A stretch of 27,967 nucleotides of DNA from Anaerolineaceae bacterium UBA2274 (GCA_002347705.1 DDWY01000062.1:1-27967); one strand, 5' to 3'. Shown: positions 16,206-24,187, numbered from the stretch's first letter. Translations and numbers: made by a program. The notes: generated by a model from the letters alone, not told the origin.

Positions 16206-17493
16206 TCAACTTTTTGCTTGCTCAGCCAGTTTCCAGCAAATACATCGTATTCCCGATACGGACAATCCAAACTGCTCTGCAAGCTCGCGCGCAGTCTTCC
16301 CCGCCTTGTGCAGTTCATAGATCTGTATATTCCGCTCCGACGGCCCTTTCGGCTCGGATTTCAGGTGTTGGCGCGTCCTCTTCTTCTCGATCATGAAGGC
16401 CGTCATGATCGAACCGGTTGCCGTCGCTCCCCGAATGCCGCCAGGCGCAAGTGCATCCAGCGGGAAGGAGTACCAGATTCGTGCCCAATCGTATCCCAGC
16501 TCCACTTTGGTGATGAAACGGGGAAAGAGCAAGTTGGGCAGCACCTGGATATCGCCGGACTGGCTGACTGCCTCGATCTGGCCGCGCCAGACCACCAGCG
16601 CCACGGCCAGGGCTTCTGGAGAAACCTCCACCTGAGCGGTGGCTTTCTTCGCCTTCAGCTCGCGCAGATCGGCCCGGTAACCGGCCAGCTCGGCTTCACG
16701 CGCTTGCAGACGTGCGCCGGCTGCCTGGGCGCCATAAGTTTCCGCCAGATCGAGCAGGTTCTGGATCGCCCGCTGCGTATCTTTGATCTGTTTTTCTAGC
16801 AACTCGATCTCGCGATCGATGAGCGTCGTGTCGGATAACTGGGCCTTGGTTTCCGCCAGCAACTCCTCGATGAAATCTGAGATCAGGATGCGGTTCAACA
16901 CCACATCCAGGATGTTGTTTTCTGCGGCCGCGGCATTGATCATGCGTGCTTCGCAGTGGCGCCAGCCGTAGCGAGACTTTTTGCCACACAAGTAGTACGG
17001 CCAGGTGAAATTGCGCCCTTCCTGGGTGTTGGCATGGGTATAGAACAGGGCATCTCCACAGTGGATGCACACTGCTAATCCGGAGAGCAGCGAGGGCGAA
17101 CCCACTCGCCAGAGATTGACCGAGCGGCTGGTTTTGCCGTGCTTGGGGTTGGCAGCCTGGATTTTCTGCACGGCATCCCAGGTAGCCTGATCCACCAGGG
17201 TCAGGTGATGATCGGGGATTTCCAGGTCGCCGCATTTGCCGATGCCCAGGTAGGTTTTATTGGCAAAGAAGCTCGGCCAGCAGCTCTTGGAGCTATACAG
17301 CAGGCCATGCGTGGCTTCCTGGATCTCGCCGTAGCTTTTCCCCTGGGCGCGCAGGGTCCAGGCCAGGCGCGCCAGTTCGCCCAACTTGGGGTCGGGCGTC
17401 CAGCGGCTGACTTTGCGCGGCGAGCCATCTCGATGTTGCCAATGATCACCTCTTCCGCTTTGTACCCGCGTGGTGGGAAACCGCCCGAGGCAT
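16206..17493 (-). pseudogene. Remnant of a large serine recombinase, catalytic domain lost and frameshifted
   Basis: What remains is the recombinase domain, the zinc ribbon (CIHCGDALFY and YYLCGKKSRYGWRHCEA), a coiled coil near the middle of the remaining frame (IEELLAETKAQL to LRELKAKKATAQ) and a C-terminal helix-turn-helix (TARELAEQFGLSVSGIR). The hallmark GGFPPRGYKAEEVIIGN is encoded at about 17440-17487 in another frame; restoring one base near 17436 joins it to HRDGSPRKVSRWTPDP. The N-terminal serine catalytic domain is absent: the coding sequence stops at the IS boundary at 17494. Intact relatives act as integrases of phages and integrative elements or as transposases. The remaining open frame (to 17507) borrows its start from the IS end and should be inactive. 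Confidence 0.85.
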
Positions 17494-17520
17494 AGAGGCT
17501 GACCCAAAAGGTCAGTCTCT
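17494..17520. repeat. Left terminal inverted repeat of the IS, with internal palindrome
   Basis: The outer 17 bases match the right end perfectly. AGAGGCTGACC pairs with GGTCAGTCTCT around CAAAA with one G-T pair, and TTTTC follows on the plus strand. The last bases of this repeat supply the false start of the recombinase open frame. Confidence 0.85.
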
Positions 17521-17554
17521 TTTCAAATTAAGCAAGATGTGATTCAATTAATGC

Positions 17555-19123
17555 ATGGACACAAGAGCGAAATTTAAGCAATACGGAATGGATCAGCCAC
17601 AATTATTACCCCCCAGCCTGGATGAGTTGATCCCTGAAAAGCACATCGTGCGGGTGATCAATGAGCTGATTGATCAGCTGGACCTTGAGGCAATAGAAAG
17701 CAGTTATAAAGGCGGGGGGACGAGCAGTTATGCTCCGAGGATGCTGCTGAAACTGATCGTGTATGCCTATACACAAAAGAACTACTCTGGGCGGCAGGTA
17801 GCCAAATTGATTCGGGAGAACATACATTACATGTGGCTAAGTGGGGGGAACCGGCCTGACTTTCGGACGATCAACCGCTTTCGGAGTGAACGTTTGAAGG
17901 GGAAGATCCAGGGTGTATTCACGGAAGTGCTGGAAAAGTTAATTGAAGGCGGATACGTCAAACTGGAACACTATTTTCTGGATGGGACCAAGATTGAAGC
18001 CAATGCCAACCGGTATAGCTTTGTATGGAAGAAAAGTACCCACAATCGGCGCAAGCAGTTGGAACAAAAGGTGAGTGAGTTGTTTGAAAAGATTGAGCAA
18101 CTGCAGGCAGCTGAAGACGCAGAATATGGGGATGAAGACTTGGAAGAACTGGGTGGAGACAAAGGGCTCGACAGTGAAGCGCTGCAGGAACTAGCCAAAC
18201 GTCTGGATCAAATATTGGCAAATGATCCTGAGCCAAAAGAAGCTCGGGAAGACAAAAAAGCGAAGAAACTGATTGAGGATGAGCTCTTGCCCAGACTGAT
18301 CAAGTATGAACAATATGAAGCCATGCTGGGAGATCGTAACTCCTGTTCCAAGACCGATGCGGACGCGACCTTTATGCAGATGAAAGAGGACCACATGCGT
18401 AACCGCAGCCTGAAGGCTGGCTACAATGTGCAGGTGGGAACGGAAGGGCAATACATAGTTGGCTTCAGCGTGCATCAAAACGCTTCTGACAACGTCACCT
18501 TACGTGCCCACCTGGAACAACTGAAAAACAACTTGAAACGGCTGCCTGCGACTTGGGTGGCTGATGCTGGCTATGGCAACGAAGAGAATTATGTTTTCCT
18601 GGAAAGTGAGGGCGTGGAAGCTTATCTGAAGTATCCTGGATTTGATCGTGAAAAGCAGTAAAGAGCCAAGTTAAGTGAGAAAGAAAAGTATCAGTCCAGA
18701 CACTTCAAACTGCAACCAGAGCAGGACATCTATCTCTGTCCTCAGGGAAAGACACTCCATTTTGAAAAGGAAGTCGAGGAAGTCAATGCCACAGGATATC
18801 GCAGTTTGAAGCGGGAGTACCGCTGCCGGGATTGTGAGGGCTGTGTTGTCAAGGAGATCTGTAGTCCAAAATCGACCCAGGGGAGAACCCTAAGCATAGG
18901 GCCGGAGTTGGTCCGTTTACGCGGGGTTGCCTTCAAGAAACTCACCAGTGAGATTGGGGTGAAACTAAGAAAAAGGAGAATGGCTGAGGTTGAAGCCGTC
19001 TTTGGGTTACTGAAACAGAATGGAAGGGTTAGAAGGTTCAATCTGAGAGGTCTTGAGAAGGTTGAGGTTGAGTGGGGGATCCTGAGTATGGCACACAATA
19101 TCAAGAAGATGGCGGCTGGGTAG
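17555..19123 (+). pseudogene. IS1182-family transposase with internal TAA
   Basis: The frame from ATG 17555 runs 368 codons to TAA (18659-18661, codon 369) and then stays open in the same frame to 19123. One base change, for example CAA to TAA, explains this; intact it would be 522 residues, normal for IS1182-type DDE transposases. The N-terminal domain is typical (QYGMDQPQLLPPSLDELIPE, DFRTINRFR). Likely catalytic residues are Asp in HYFLDGTKIEAN, Asp in VADAGYGNEENY and Glu in RMAEVEAVFGLLKQNG. The Glu lies after the stop, so the short product lacks a complete active site. A Cys cluster (CRDCEGCVVKEIC) also lies after the stop. Confidence 0.88.
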
Positions 19124-19171
19124 ACCGCTATTTTTTTGTTTTTTCTGTTTCATTACCGAATCTAGACGAAA

Positions 19172-19208
19172 AAGAGGCTGATCCAACTCGCTTTTGGGTC
19201 AGCCTCTT
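19172..19208 (-). terminator. tRNA-Glu terminator formed by the IS end
   Basis: On the minus strand AAGAGGCTGA pairs with TCAGCCTCTT, with a further CCAA/TTGG stem inside, and TTTTTC follows. It begins two bases after the CCA of tRNA-Glu. Nearly the whole hairpin (19173-19207) is the right inverted repeat of the IS, so the IS end appears to supply the terminator. Confidence 0.75.
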
Positions 19209-19225
19209 CTGGTGCCCCTACCGGG
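19208..19225 (+). repeat. att-like sequence at the tRNA-Glu 3' end (right)
   Basis: Partner of 10288-10305, matching at 15 of 18 bases in direct orientation. It begins exactly where the IS right end stops and covers the CCA, acceptor stem and part of the T stem of tRNA-Glu. Integrated elements often use tRNA 3' ends as attachment sites, though mostly with tyrosine integrases. Confidence 0.25.
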
Positions 19226-19284
19226 ATTCGAACCCGGGTTTTAGCCTTGAAAGGGCTGCGTCCTAACCACTAGACAATAGGGGC
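19210..19284 (-). tRNA. tRNA-Glu (UUC), CCA encoded
   Basis: The minus strand folds as a full cloverleaf of 72 bases plus an encoded CCA (19212-19210). The acceptor arms GCCCCTA and TAGGGGC pair perfectly, with discriminator A. The anticodon loop is CTTTCAA with anticodon TTC (19251-19249). The T arm CCGGG-TTCGAAT-CCCGG is perfect. The D arm is GTC...GAC. The bottom pair of the anticodon stem is a C-A mismatch. It has its own promoter and an IS-derived terminator. Confidence 0.97.
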
Positions 19285-19296
19285 ATCGAGTTAGGT

Positions 19297-19325
19297 ATTT
19301 TACATGAGTTTTTTCAACCGGTCAA
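19297..19325 (-). promoter_or_regulatory. Promoter of tRNA-Glu
   Basis: On the minus strand TTGACC (19325-19320), 17 bases, TAAAAT (19302-19297). Transcription would start near 19290, six bases before the mature 5' end. Confidence 0.8.
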
Positions 19326-19522
19326 GGTCGAATTTTAAATACTGTTATTAGTCAGCGAATATGTCACCCCCATAAGTAGCCAGCGAGGATGTCCGCACAT
19401 GGCACACACTTTTTCTTGATAGGTTATACTGATCGGAATGTGATCGATGCCCATAGTTATGGGGGGACAGGCAAACATGGAGATTGGCCGGTATCATCCC
19501 GGAAACTGCTCCTGAAAAAAGT

Positions 19523-19551
19523 TTGACACATCCCCAATATTGCTTTATAAT
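19523..19551 (+). promoter_or_regulatory. Consensus promoter of the rplU operon
   Basis: TTGACA (19523-19528), exactly 17 bases, TATAAT (19546-19551): a perfect match to the sigma-70 consensus, as expected for ribosomal protein genes. Confidence 0.92.
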
Positions 19552-19557
19552 AATCGG

Positions 19558-19662
19558 TCGTTGCCCCAGCGTAAGTTGGCTGGGGTTCGTTATGTACACC
19601 AACTTTCCCGTCCCTGCGCGGTGACACGCTCAGCAATCGGAAAAGTAAAGATTGGAGAAAAT
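19558..19662 (+). promoter_or_regulatory. Structured leader of the rplU operon
   Basis: The roughly 105-base leader has a strong hairpin CCCCAGC (19564-19570) with GCTGGGG (19579-19585). Its loop and 3' arm base AAGTTGG (19573-19579) can instead pair with CCAACTT (19599-19605), so two exclusive folds are possible. Ribosomal protein leaders often bind their own product; whether this one does is inference. Confidence 0.45.
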
Positions 19663-19980
19663 ATGAAATATGCAATTATTGAAGCGGGCGGTAAGCAATA
19701 CCGCGCCGAAGAAGGCAAGACAATCACCGTCGACCTTCTGACCGCCAACGTCGGCGATGAAGTCACCCTTGATAAAGTGCTGATGCTTGTGGATGGCGAC
19801 TCTGTTACTGTGGGCACTCCCTACATTACTGGTGCCAAGCTGGACGCAACCGTCAAAGAGCATTTCAAGGGCAAGAAGATTTTGATCTTCAAATACAAAC
19901 CCAAGATCGATTACCGTCGCAAGACCGGTCATCGCCAACAGTACACCAGATTACTGGTTCAATCAATCGTAACGGAGTAG
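19663..19980 (+). CDS. rplU: 50S ribosomal protein L21
   Basis: The protein has 105 residues, the normal size for bL21, which binds 23S rRNA in the large subunit. The start MKYAIIEAGGKQYRAEEG and the end IDYRRKTGHRQQYTRLLV are family signatures. The frame is open upstream to 19540, but ATG 19663 is chosen because GGAG lies 5 bases before it and the L21 fold begins there. The next gene follows after 4 bases. Confidence 0.97.
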   Translation: MKYAIIEAGGKQYRAEEGKTITVDLLTANVGDEVTLDKVLMLVDGDSVTVGTPYITGAKLDATVKEHFKGKKILIFKYKPKIDYRRKTGHRQQYTRLLVQSIVTE

Positions 19981-19984
19981 AGAA

Positions 19985-20266
19985 ATGGCCCATAAAAAAG
20001 GTGGCGGGTCATCCCGCAATGGTCGTGACAGCCAGGGGCAGCGCCTCGGTATCAAGAAATTCGGCGGAGAATTTGTCATTAGCGGCAACATCCTCGTTCG
20101 TCAGCACGGAACCAAAGTGCATCCGGGCTGGAATGTTGGACAGGGTCGTGATTACACACTCTTTGCGACTAAAGAAGGCTTCGTAAAATACGAAACCCTC
20201 GCTGGCGGACGCAAGCGCGTTCATGTAGTAGATCAGCGTGAGGAGCCTGCGAAAGGCAGCAAATAA
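19985..20266 (+). CDS. rpmA: 50S ribosomal protein L27
   Basis: The protein has 93 residues. The N-terminus MAHKKGGGSSRNGRDS is the conserved bL27 tail that reaches the peptidyl-transferase centre; no N-terminal cleavage extension as in Firmicutes is present. GQRLGIKKFGGEFV and GNILVRQHGTKVHPG follow as expected. The ribosome binding site (GGAG) lies within the end of rplU, which suggests translational coupling. Confidence 0.97.
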   Translation: MAHKKGGGSSRNGRDSQGQRLGIKKFGGEFVISGNILVRQHGTKVHPGWNVGQGRDYTLFATKEGFVKYETLAGGRKRVHVVDQREEPAKGSK

Positions 20267-20268
20267 GC

Positions 20269-20748
20269 ATGAAAACTAAGATTCAACCCAAATACTATCC
20301 CAATGCCAAGGTCTCCTGTGCGTCTTGCGGCGCTGAGTGGACCACTGGTTCCACTGTCCCTGAAATTCGTACTGAAGTCTGTTCGAATTGCCATCCCTTC
20401 TACACTGGTCAGCAGGCTCGCATCCTCGACCGCGAAGGCCAGGTGGATCGCTTCTACAAACGTCTCCAGGTTCGCCAGGATTACGTTGCCGAGCAGAAAT
20501 CTGCTTCCCAGGCAAAAACCTCTCCCGACCGCCTGATCTCCGAGCTCAATCTCGGCGCTAAGGCCGTAGGCGCGCTCAATCGCGCGGAACTTGTCACCGT
20601 TGGTGATGTCCTCGCCAAACTCGAGGGTGGTGAGAAAGCCCTGCTCGATATTGAAGGTTTTGGTCGCAAATCCCTGATCGACCTCAAGAAGTCTCTGCGC
20701 CAGCTAGGGTATCAACTCCCGGCTGCAGCCCAAGAAATCGAGATCTAG
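20269..20748 (+). CDS. rpmE: Ribosomal protein L31 fused to an RNA polymerase alpha-CTD-like domain
   Basis: The protein has 159 residues, about twice the length of bL31. Residues 1-72 are a zinc-type L31: C17, C20, C38 and C41, then HPFYTGQQ and the VDRFYKR motif. After a short polar linker (73-87), residues 88-151 resemble the C-terminal domain of the RNA polymerase alpha subunit: ISELNLGAKAVGALNRAEL, TVGDVLAKL and IEGFGRKSLIDLKKSL match its helix and helix-hairpin-helix pattern. At the place of the DNA-contacting Arg265 of E. coli there is K98, and at Asn268 there is G101. It lies 2 bases after rpmA, so all three genes form one operon. L31 identity is sure; the alpha-CTD likeness is read from motifs. 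Confidence 0.92.
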   Translation: MKTKIQPKYYPNAKVSCASCGAEWTTGSTVPEIRTEVCSNCHPFYTGQQARILDREGQVDRFYKRLQVRQDYVAEQKSASQAKTSPDRLISELNLGAKAVGALNRAELVTVGDVLAKLEGGEKALLDIEGFGRKSLIDLKKSLRQLGYQLPAAAQEIEI

Positions 20749-20771
20749 ACAAACATTTTTTAGAACAAACC

Positions 20772-20799
20772 AGGCAGGTTGCGAAACCTGCCTTTTTTT
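20772..20799 (+). terminator. Intrinsic terminator of the rplU-rpmA-rpmE operon
   Basis: AGGCAGGTT (20772-20780), loop GCGA (a GNRA tetraloop), AACCTGCCT (20785-20793), then six T. It is 24 bases after the rpmE stop. Confidence 0.93.
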
Positions 20800-20809
20800 A
20801 TTCTTAGCG

Positions 20810-20838
20810 TTGCCAGTCAACCATTAAAGCTTTATACT
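20810..20838 (+). promoter_or_regulatory. Promoter of the tdk operon
   Basis: TTGCCA (20810-20815), 17 bases, TATACT (20833-20838). It lies between the preceding terminator and tdk. The leader is about 30 bases and contains AGGAGG (20864-20869) four bases before the ATG. Confidence 0.75.
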
Positions 20839-20873
20839 TTTCATTATTGTAATTATTTGAACCAGGAGGCTTT

Positions 20874-21446
20874 ATGTCACAACCAGCCGGAATCGTTGAA
20901 GTTATCACCGGATCCATGTTCTGCGGGAAAACCGAGGAACTGATCCGCCGCCTAAGGCGCGCCACCATCGCCAAGCAAAAAGTGCAGGTGTTCAAGCCTG
21001 TGATCGATGATCGTTATGCTTATTTCAAGGTAAAGTCGCATTCGGGTATGGACTATGAGGCTGTTCCCGTTTCCAGTTCTACAGAATTACTTGAAAAGCT
21101 CGATCCTTTAGCGACTGTTATTGGCGTGGATGAAGCCCAATTCTTTGATGATGGCATCATCGATGTAGTCAACCAGTTGGCTGATAGTGGTCTGAGAGTG
21201 ATTGTGACGGGGTTGGACACGGACTTTCGTGGTGAGCCATTTGGCTGCATGCCACTCATCACTGCAAAAGCAGATAAAGTCGATAAACTAACGGCTATTT
21301 GCATCGTATGCGGCGAGCCTGCCACGCGCACGCAACGCCTGGTGGGGGGTAAGCCGGCCCGTTATGATGAACCGATTGTGGTTGTTGGGGCTGCCGAAAT
21401 GTATGAAGCCCGCTGCCGCCACTGCCACCGCGTTCCGAGAGAGTAG
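20874..21446 (+). CDS. tdk: Thymidine kinase (type II)
   Basis: The protein has 190 residues, normal for the small tetrameric thymidine kinases that phosphorylate thymidine with ATP in salvage. The P-loop is GSMFCGKT (13-20) and the DEAQFF motif has the catalytic Glu87. The lasso region carries the structural zinc cysteines (CIVC and CRHC) and the thymidine-loop residues near VVGAAEMYEARC. It is the first gene of a compact cluster; hpt starts 6 bases later, which links pyrimidine and purine salvage. Confidence 0.96.
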   Translation: MSQPAGIVEVITGSMFCGKTEELIRRLRRATIAKQKVQVFKPVIDDRYAYFKVKSHSGMDYEAVPVSSSTELLEKLDPLATVIGVDEAQFFDDGIIDVVNQLADSGLRVIVTGLDTDFRGEPFGCMPLITAKADKVDKLTAICIVCGEPATRTQRLVGGKPARYDEPIVVVGAAEMYEARCRHCHRVPRE

Positions 21447-21452
21447 GTACTC

Positions 21453-22016
21453 ATGCCCCAGCCATATCAGGAGTATATTGACAAGATTCTCATCCCAGAA
21501 GACGTGCTTCAAGCGCGGATCCGAGAGCTGGCAGCCGAAATTAACCGCGACTATGCCGGCGAAGAACTTTTGGTGATCTGCATTCTTCGCGGTGGGGTCA
21601 TGTTTCTTACGGATCTGATCCGCCATATTGACGTGCCTCTGGCGATCGAATTCATGGCAGTTTCTTCTTATGGAAGCGGGGCGCGCTCTTCCCAGGGCGA
21701 TGTGCGCATCACTTTGGACCTCAACACGACCATTCATGACAGGCATGTCATGATCGTTGAGGATATTATCGACAGCGGTCATACGCTTTCATCGGTCATA
21801 GACCTGTTGAAAACGCGCGAGCCAGCCTCGATCTATATCTGCACATTGCTTGATAAACACGAACGCAGGGAAGTGGAAGTACCTATCCGCTACTGCGGGT
21901 TCAAAATTACCAATGAGTTCGTTTTTGGCTATGGGCTTGACATGGACGAATACTATCGCAACCTGCCTTTTATCGCGACAGTTGACTTGGACAGATATGA
22001 GCCTCCGGTTGGATAG
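21453..22016 (+). CDS. hpt: Hypoxanthine phosphoribosyltransferase
   Basis: The protein has 187 residues. It makes IMP or GMP from hypoxanthine or guanine and PRPP. The PRPP-binding motif VMIVEDIIDSGHTL, the flexible-loop region around MAVSSYGSGARSSGDV-like residues (SSYGSGARSSQGD) and the base-specificity segment near FVFGYGLDMDEYYRNLP are typical of bacterial HPRT. A related phosphoribosyltransferase is unlikely given these motifs. The 3' end overlaps the next gene by 20 bases. Confidence 0.95.
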   Translation: MPQPYQEYIDKILIPEDVLQARIRELAAEINRDYAGEELLVICILRGGVMFLTDLIRHIDVPLAIEFMAVSSYGSGARSSQGDVRITLDLNTTIHDRHVMIVEDIIDSGHTLSSVIDLLKTREPASIYICTLLDKHERREVEVPIRYCGFKITNEFVFGYGLDMDEYYRNLPFIATVDLDRYEPPVG

Positions 22017-23412
22017 GGATCTGCTGCAGCTCCTGGAATTAGTCCAGGAGTCAGCTTCTGGCACGCGGGTCTACCTCGTTGGCGGGGCAATCCGCGATTT
22101 GCTGCTTGGGCGACCAGCGAAGGATCTCGATTTCGTTCAGCCTCACGGCTCAATCCAGTTGGCAAAGGCCGTCAGCCGCCGAATGCATGGGGCGATGTAC
22201 ACGCTTGATGATGTGCGCCACTCGGCGCGGGTGATCCTGCGGCAGGGCGAACAAGACGAGCAGGTGCTTGATTTCACCTCTTTTATTGGAGAGAACCTCG
22301 AAGAAGATCTGCATCAGCGGGACTTTAGAATCAATGCCATGGCGCTAGATCTGGATGCCCCAGAGCAGTTAATTGATCCCCTGGGTGGGGCGAATGACCT
22401 GGAAGACGGGTTGTTAAGGCTGTGCGGACCGGATTCGCTGAGCTCAGACCCTCTGCGCGTTTTGAGGGGAGTGCGCCTGATCAGCAGCCTCAATCTGGAG
22501 TATGGATTTGAAATAACCGCAGCGATGCGCGTAGCCACAAAGAATCTCGGGCTTGTTTCGGGCGAGCGCATCCGGGACGAGCTGTTCAAATGCCTGGTTG
22601 TTCAAAATTTTAAAGCCGCAATTAAGCTTTTGGGTGAGTTTGGGATTTTGGATCAATTGCGTCTACTCACTTTTGGGGAGGACCCTCCTGAACCTCAATT
22701 GCATGGGCAGAACAGCAAACTGTTGACAGCCATGACAGGATTGAAAAAAAGTCTGCTTGATCTCGAAAATAAAGACAAATCCCAACTTAAACTTATTCTC
22801 GGAGAAAAGCACCTGGAAACTTACCAGTCCATACTGGAGGCACCCCTGCAGGGAGGACGGAAGCGCGGCCATCTCCTTTTGCTATGTTCACTGATCCTTC
22901 ATATCCATCCTCTGTTTGACCCGGTTCAGTCCGGTGAAGTCCACCTCTTTCCGGGTGTGTTTTCGGAACAGATTGCCCAGGCATTGTTAACCGGGCAGAA
23001 AGAAAAGGCCTATTTCCAGTCGGTTTCAGGCGGTTTTTTGAGGCTTGCGGATCTTTCCGCATCCAAGCCGGGAAAGCTGGATTACTATCGTTTTTTCCGT
23101 GATTTTGGCTCTTACGGACTGGATAGTGCCCTGCTTGCCATGGTAGAGGGTGAAACGAAGGGGGATAAATTTCTGTTTTCCCCTGAAATCTTGCAAGAAG
23201 TCTTTTATACATGGTTCGAGGAGCACGCTCAAGTGGTAAACCCGCCGCGGCTTGTTGATGGATCTCAGCTTCAGCGCGAGCTTTCAGTTGGCCCTGGCTC
23301 ACACATTGGTCATTTACTTGAGTCAATCCGGGAGCAGCAGGTTTTGGGTAAAGTCAACACGACCGCGGAAGCGATTGCTTATGCGCGTTCCGAATACGAA
23401 AGGAAGGGCTGA
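21997..23412 (+). CDS. tRNA nucleotidyltransferase / poly(A) polymerase family protein
   Basis: From ATG 21997 the protein has 471 residues. This start is chosen because the conserved domain begins soon after it; the frame is open further upstream but lies inside hpt. The class II nucleotidyltransferase head is clear: LVGGAIRDLLLG with GG at 29-30, the metal-binding DLD at 43-45, QRDFRINAMALD and DPLRVLRGVRL. Such enzymes add or repair tRNA CCA ends or add poly(A). The C-terminal 200 residues do not show an HD phosphohydrolase motif and are not recognised. The one tRNA in this window already encodes CCA, so a repair role is possible. Overlap with hpt suggests translational coupling. Confidence 0.87.
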   Translation: MSLRLDRDLLQLLELVQESASGTRVYLVGGAIRDLLLGRPAKDLDFVQPHGSIQLAKAVSRRMHGAMYTLDDVRHSARVILRQGEQDEQVLDFTSFIGENLEEDLHQRDFRINAMALDLDAPEQLIDPLGGANDLEDGLLRLCGPDSLSSDPLRVLRGVRLISSLNLEYGFEITAAMRVATKNLGLVSGERIRDELFKCLVVQNFKAAIKLLGEFGILDQLRLLTFGEDPPEPQLHGQNSKLLTAMTGLKKSLLDLENKDKSQLKLILGEKHLETYQSILEAPLQGGRKRGHLLLLCSLILHIHPLFDPVQSGEVHLFPGVFSEQIAQALLTGQKEKAYFQSVSGGFLRLADLSASKPGKLDYYRFFRDFGSYGLDSALLAMVEGETKGDKFLFSPEILQEVFYTWFEEHAQVVNPPRLVDGSQLQRELSVGPGSHIGHLLESIREQQVLGKVNTTAEAIAYARSEYERKG

Positions 23413-23413
23413 C

Positions 23414-24181
23414 ATGATCGCACATCTACATGACATTGACATGTTTTATGAAATCCGCGGGAGCGGACGCCCTGTTTATCTGCTCCACGGTTTGGCTCTG
23501 GATCACAGCATATGGTTGGAGATGGCGGATATTTATGCTGACCAGGCTCAGTTCATTATGCCAGACCTGAGGGGTCACGGCTGCACACCACTTGGTAACG
23601 CAAATGCCAGCCTGGAGCAATTGGCCAATGATGTTATTCAGTTGGCTGACACTCTTGGTCACCAGAAATTCACGCTGGCAGGTCACTCTTTGGGTGGCTA
23701 CATTGCTCTGGCACTGGCTGAAGCTTTTCCTGGGCGCCTGGTGGGGCTGGTGACTGTCACCAGTCACGCGCGCGCGGACAGCCCGGATAAACTCGAAAGC
23801 CGCTTTGAGCAGGCCAGGCAGGCGCGCCTCGAAGGTATAAAAGGGATGCGTGATGAGTTGGTCGAGCGTATGATGCCTGAAGGGGAGTTAGCTCAGCCAG
23901 ATGAACACATGTGTGAGGTGGTTTCGAAATCTTCATCTGAAGGGTTTGCCAATGTTCAGGAAGCGATGGCAAAACGTCCCAATCGGCTAAATGTTTTGAG
24001 ATCTTTAACTTGCCCTGTGTTAGCGATTGCTGGCGGTAAAGATCGGATTTTGCCAAGGGAAATCGCCCTGGAAGTTGCGGAAAATGCCCAGCAAGGTCGG
24101 GCAGTTTGCCTGCCGGAAGTTGGTCATTTGGCGATGATCGAGGTTCCATACACGCTCGGCGCTTTAATAGTCAGTATGTGA
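23414..24181 (+). CDS. Alpha/beta hydrolase fold protein
   Basis: From ATG 23414 the protein has 255 residues. AGGAAGG lies just upstream, one base overlaps nothing and the previous stop is directly before it. The fold is clear: oxyanion part LLHGLALDHSIW, PDLRGHG, nucleophile elbow GHSLGG with Ser92, acid in GGKDRI and His in VGHLAMIE. The substrate cannot be told; family members include esterases, lactonases and C-C hydrolases. It sits inside the salvage and tRNA cluster without a gap and is followed by a nitroreductase 6 bases on. Confidence 0.9.
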   Translation: MIAHLHDIDMFYEIRGSGRPVYLLHGLALDHSIWLEMADIYADQAQFIMPDLRGHGCTPLGNANASLEQLANDVIQLADTLGHQKFTLAGHSLGGYIALALAEAFPGRLVGLVTVTSHARADSPDKLESRFEQARQARLEGIKGMRDELVERMMPEGELAQPDEHMCEVVSKSSSEGFANVQEAMAKRPNRLNVLRSLTCPVLAIAGGKDRILPREIALEVAENAQQGRAVCLPEVGHLAMIEVPYTLGALIVSM

Positions 24182-24187
24182 GGCAGG

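Larger units (their letters stand above)
17494..19207 (+). mobile_element. IS1182-family insertion sequence, inactive
   Basis: The element is 1714 bp. Its ends carry perfect 17-bp terminal inverted repeats (AGAGGCTGACCCAAAAG at 17494-17510 and, inverted, at 19191-19207). Each end continues into an internal palindrome (17494-17520 and 19173-19207) that can act as a terminator against transcription entering the element. The single transposase gene is split by a TAA. No target duplication is seen at the two flanks (GGCAT on the left, TCTGG on the right). With the abrupt loss of the recombinase 5' half, this suggests a deletion next to the IS. Confidence 0.88.

Noticed and set aside
17201..17449. 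Separate small gene on the minus strand beside the recombinase
   Set aside because: Its first part is the out-of-frame continuation of the recombinase GGFPPRGYK region and its later part is a shadow frame, so it is a product of the frameshift.
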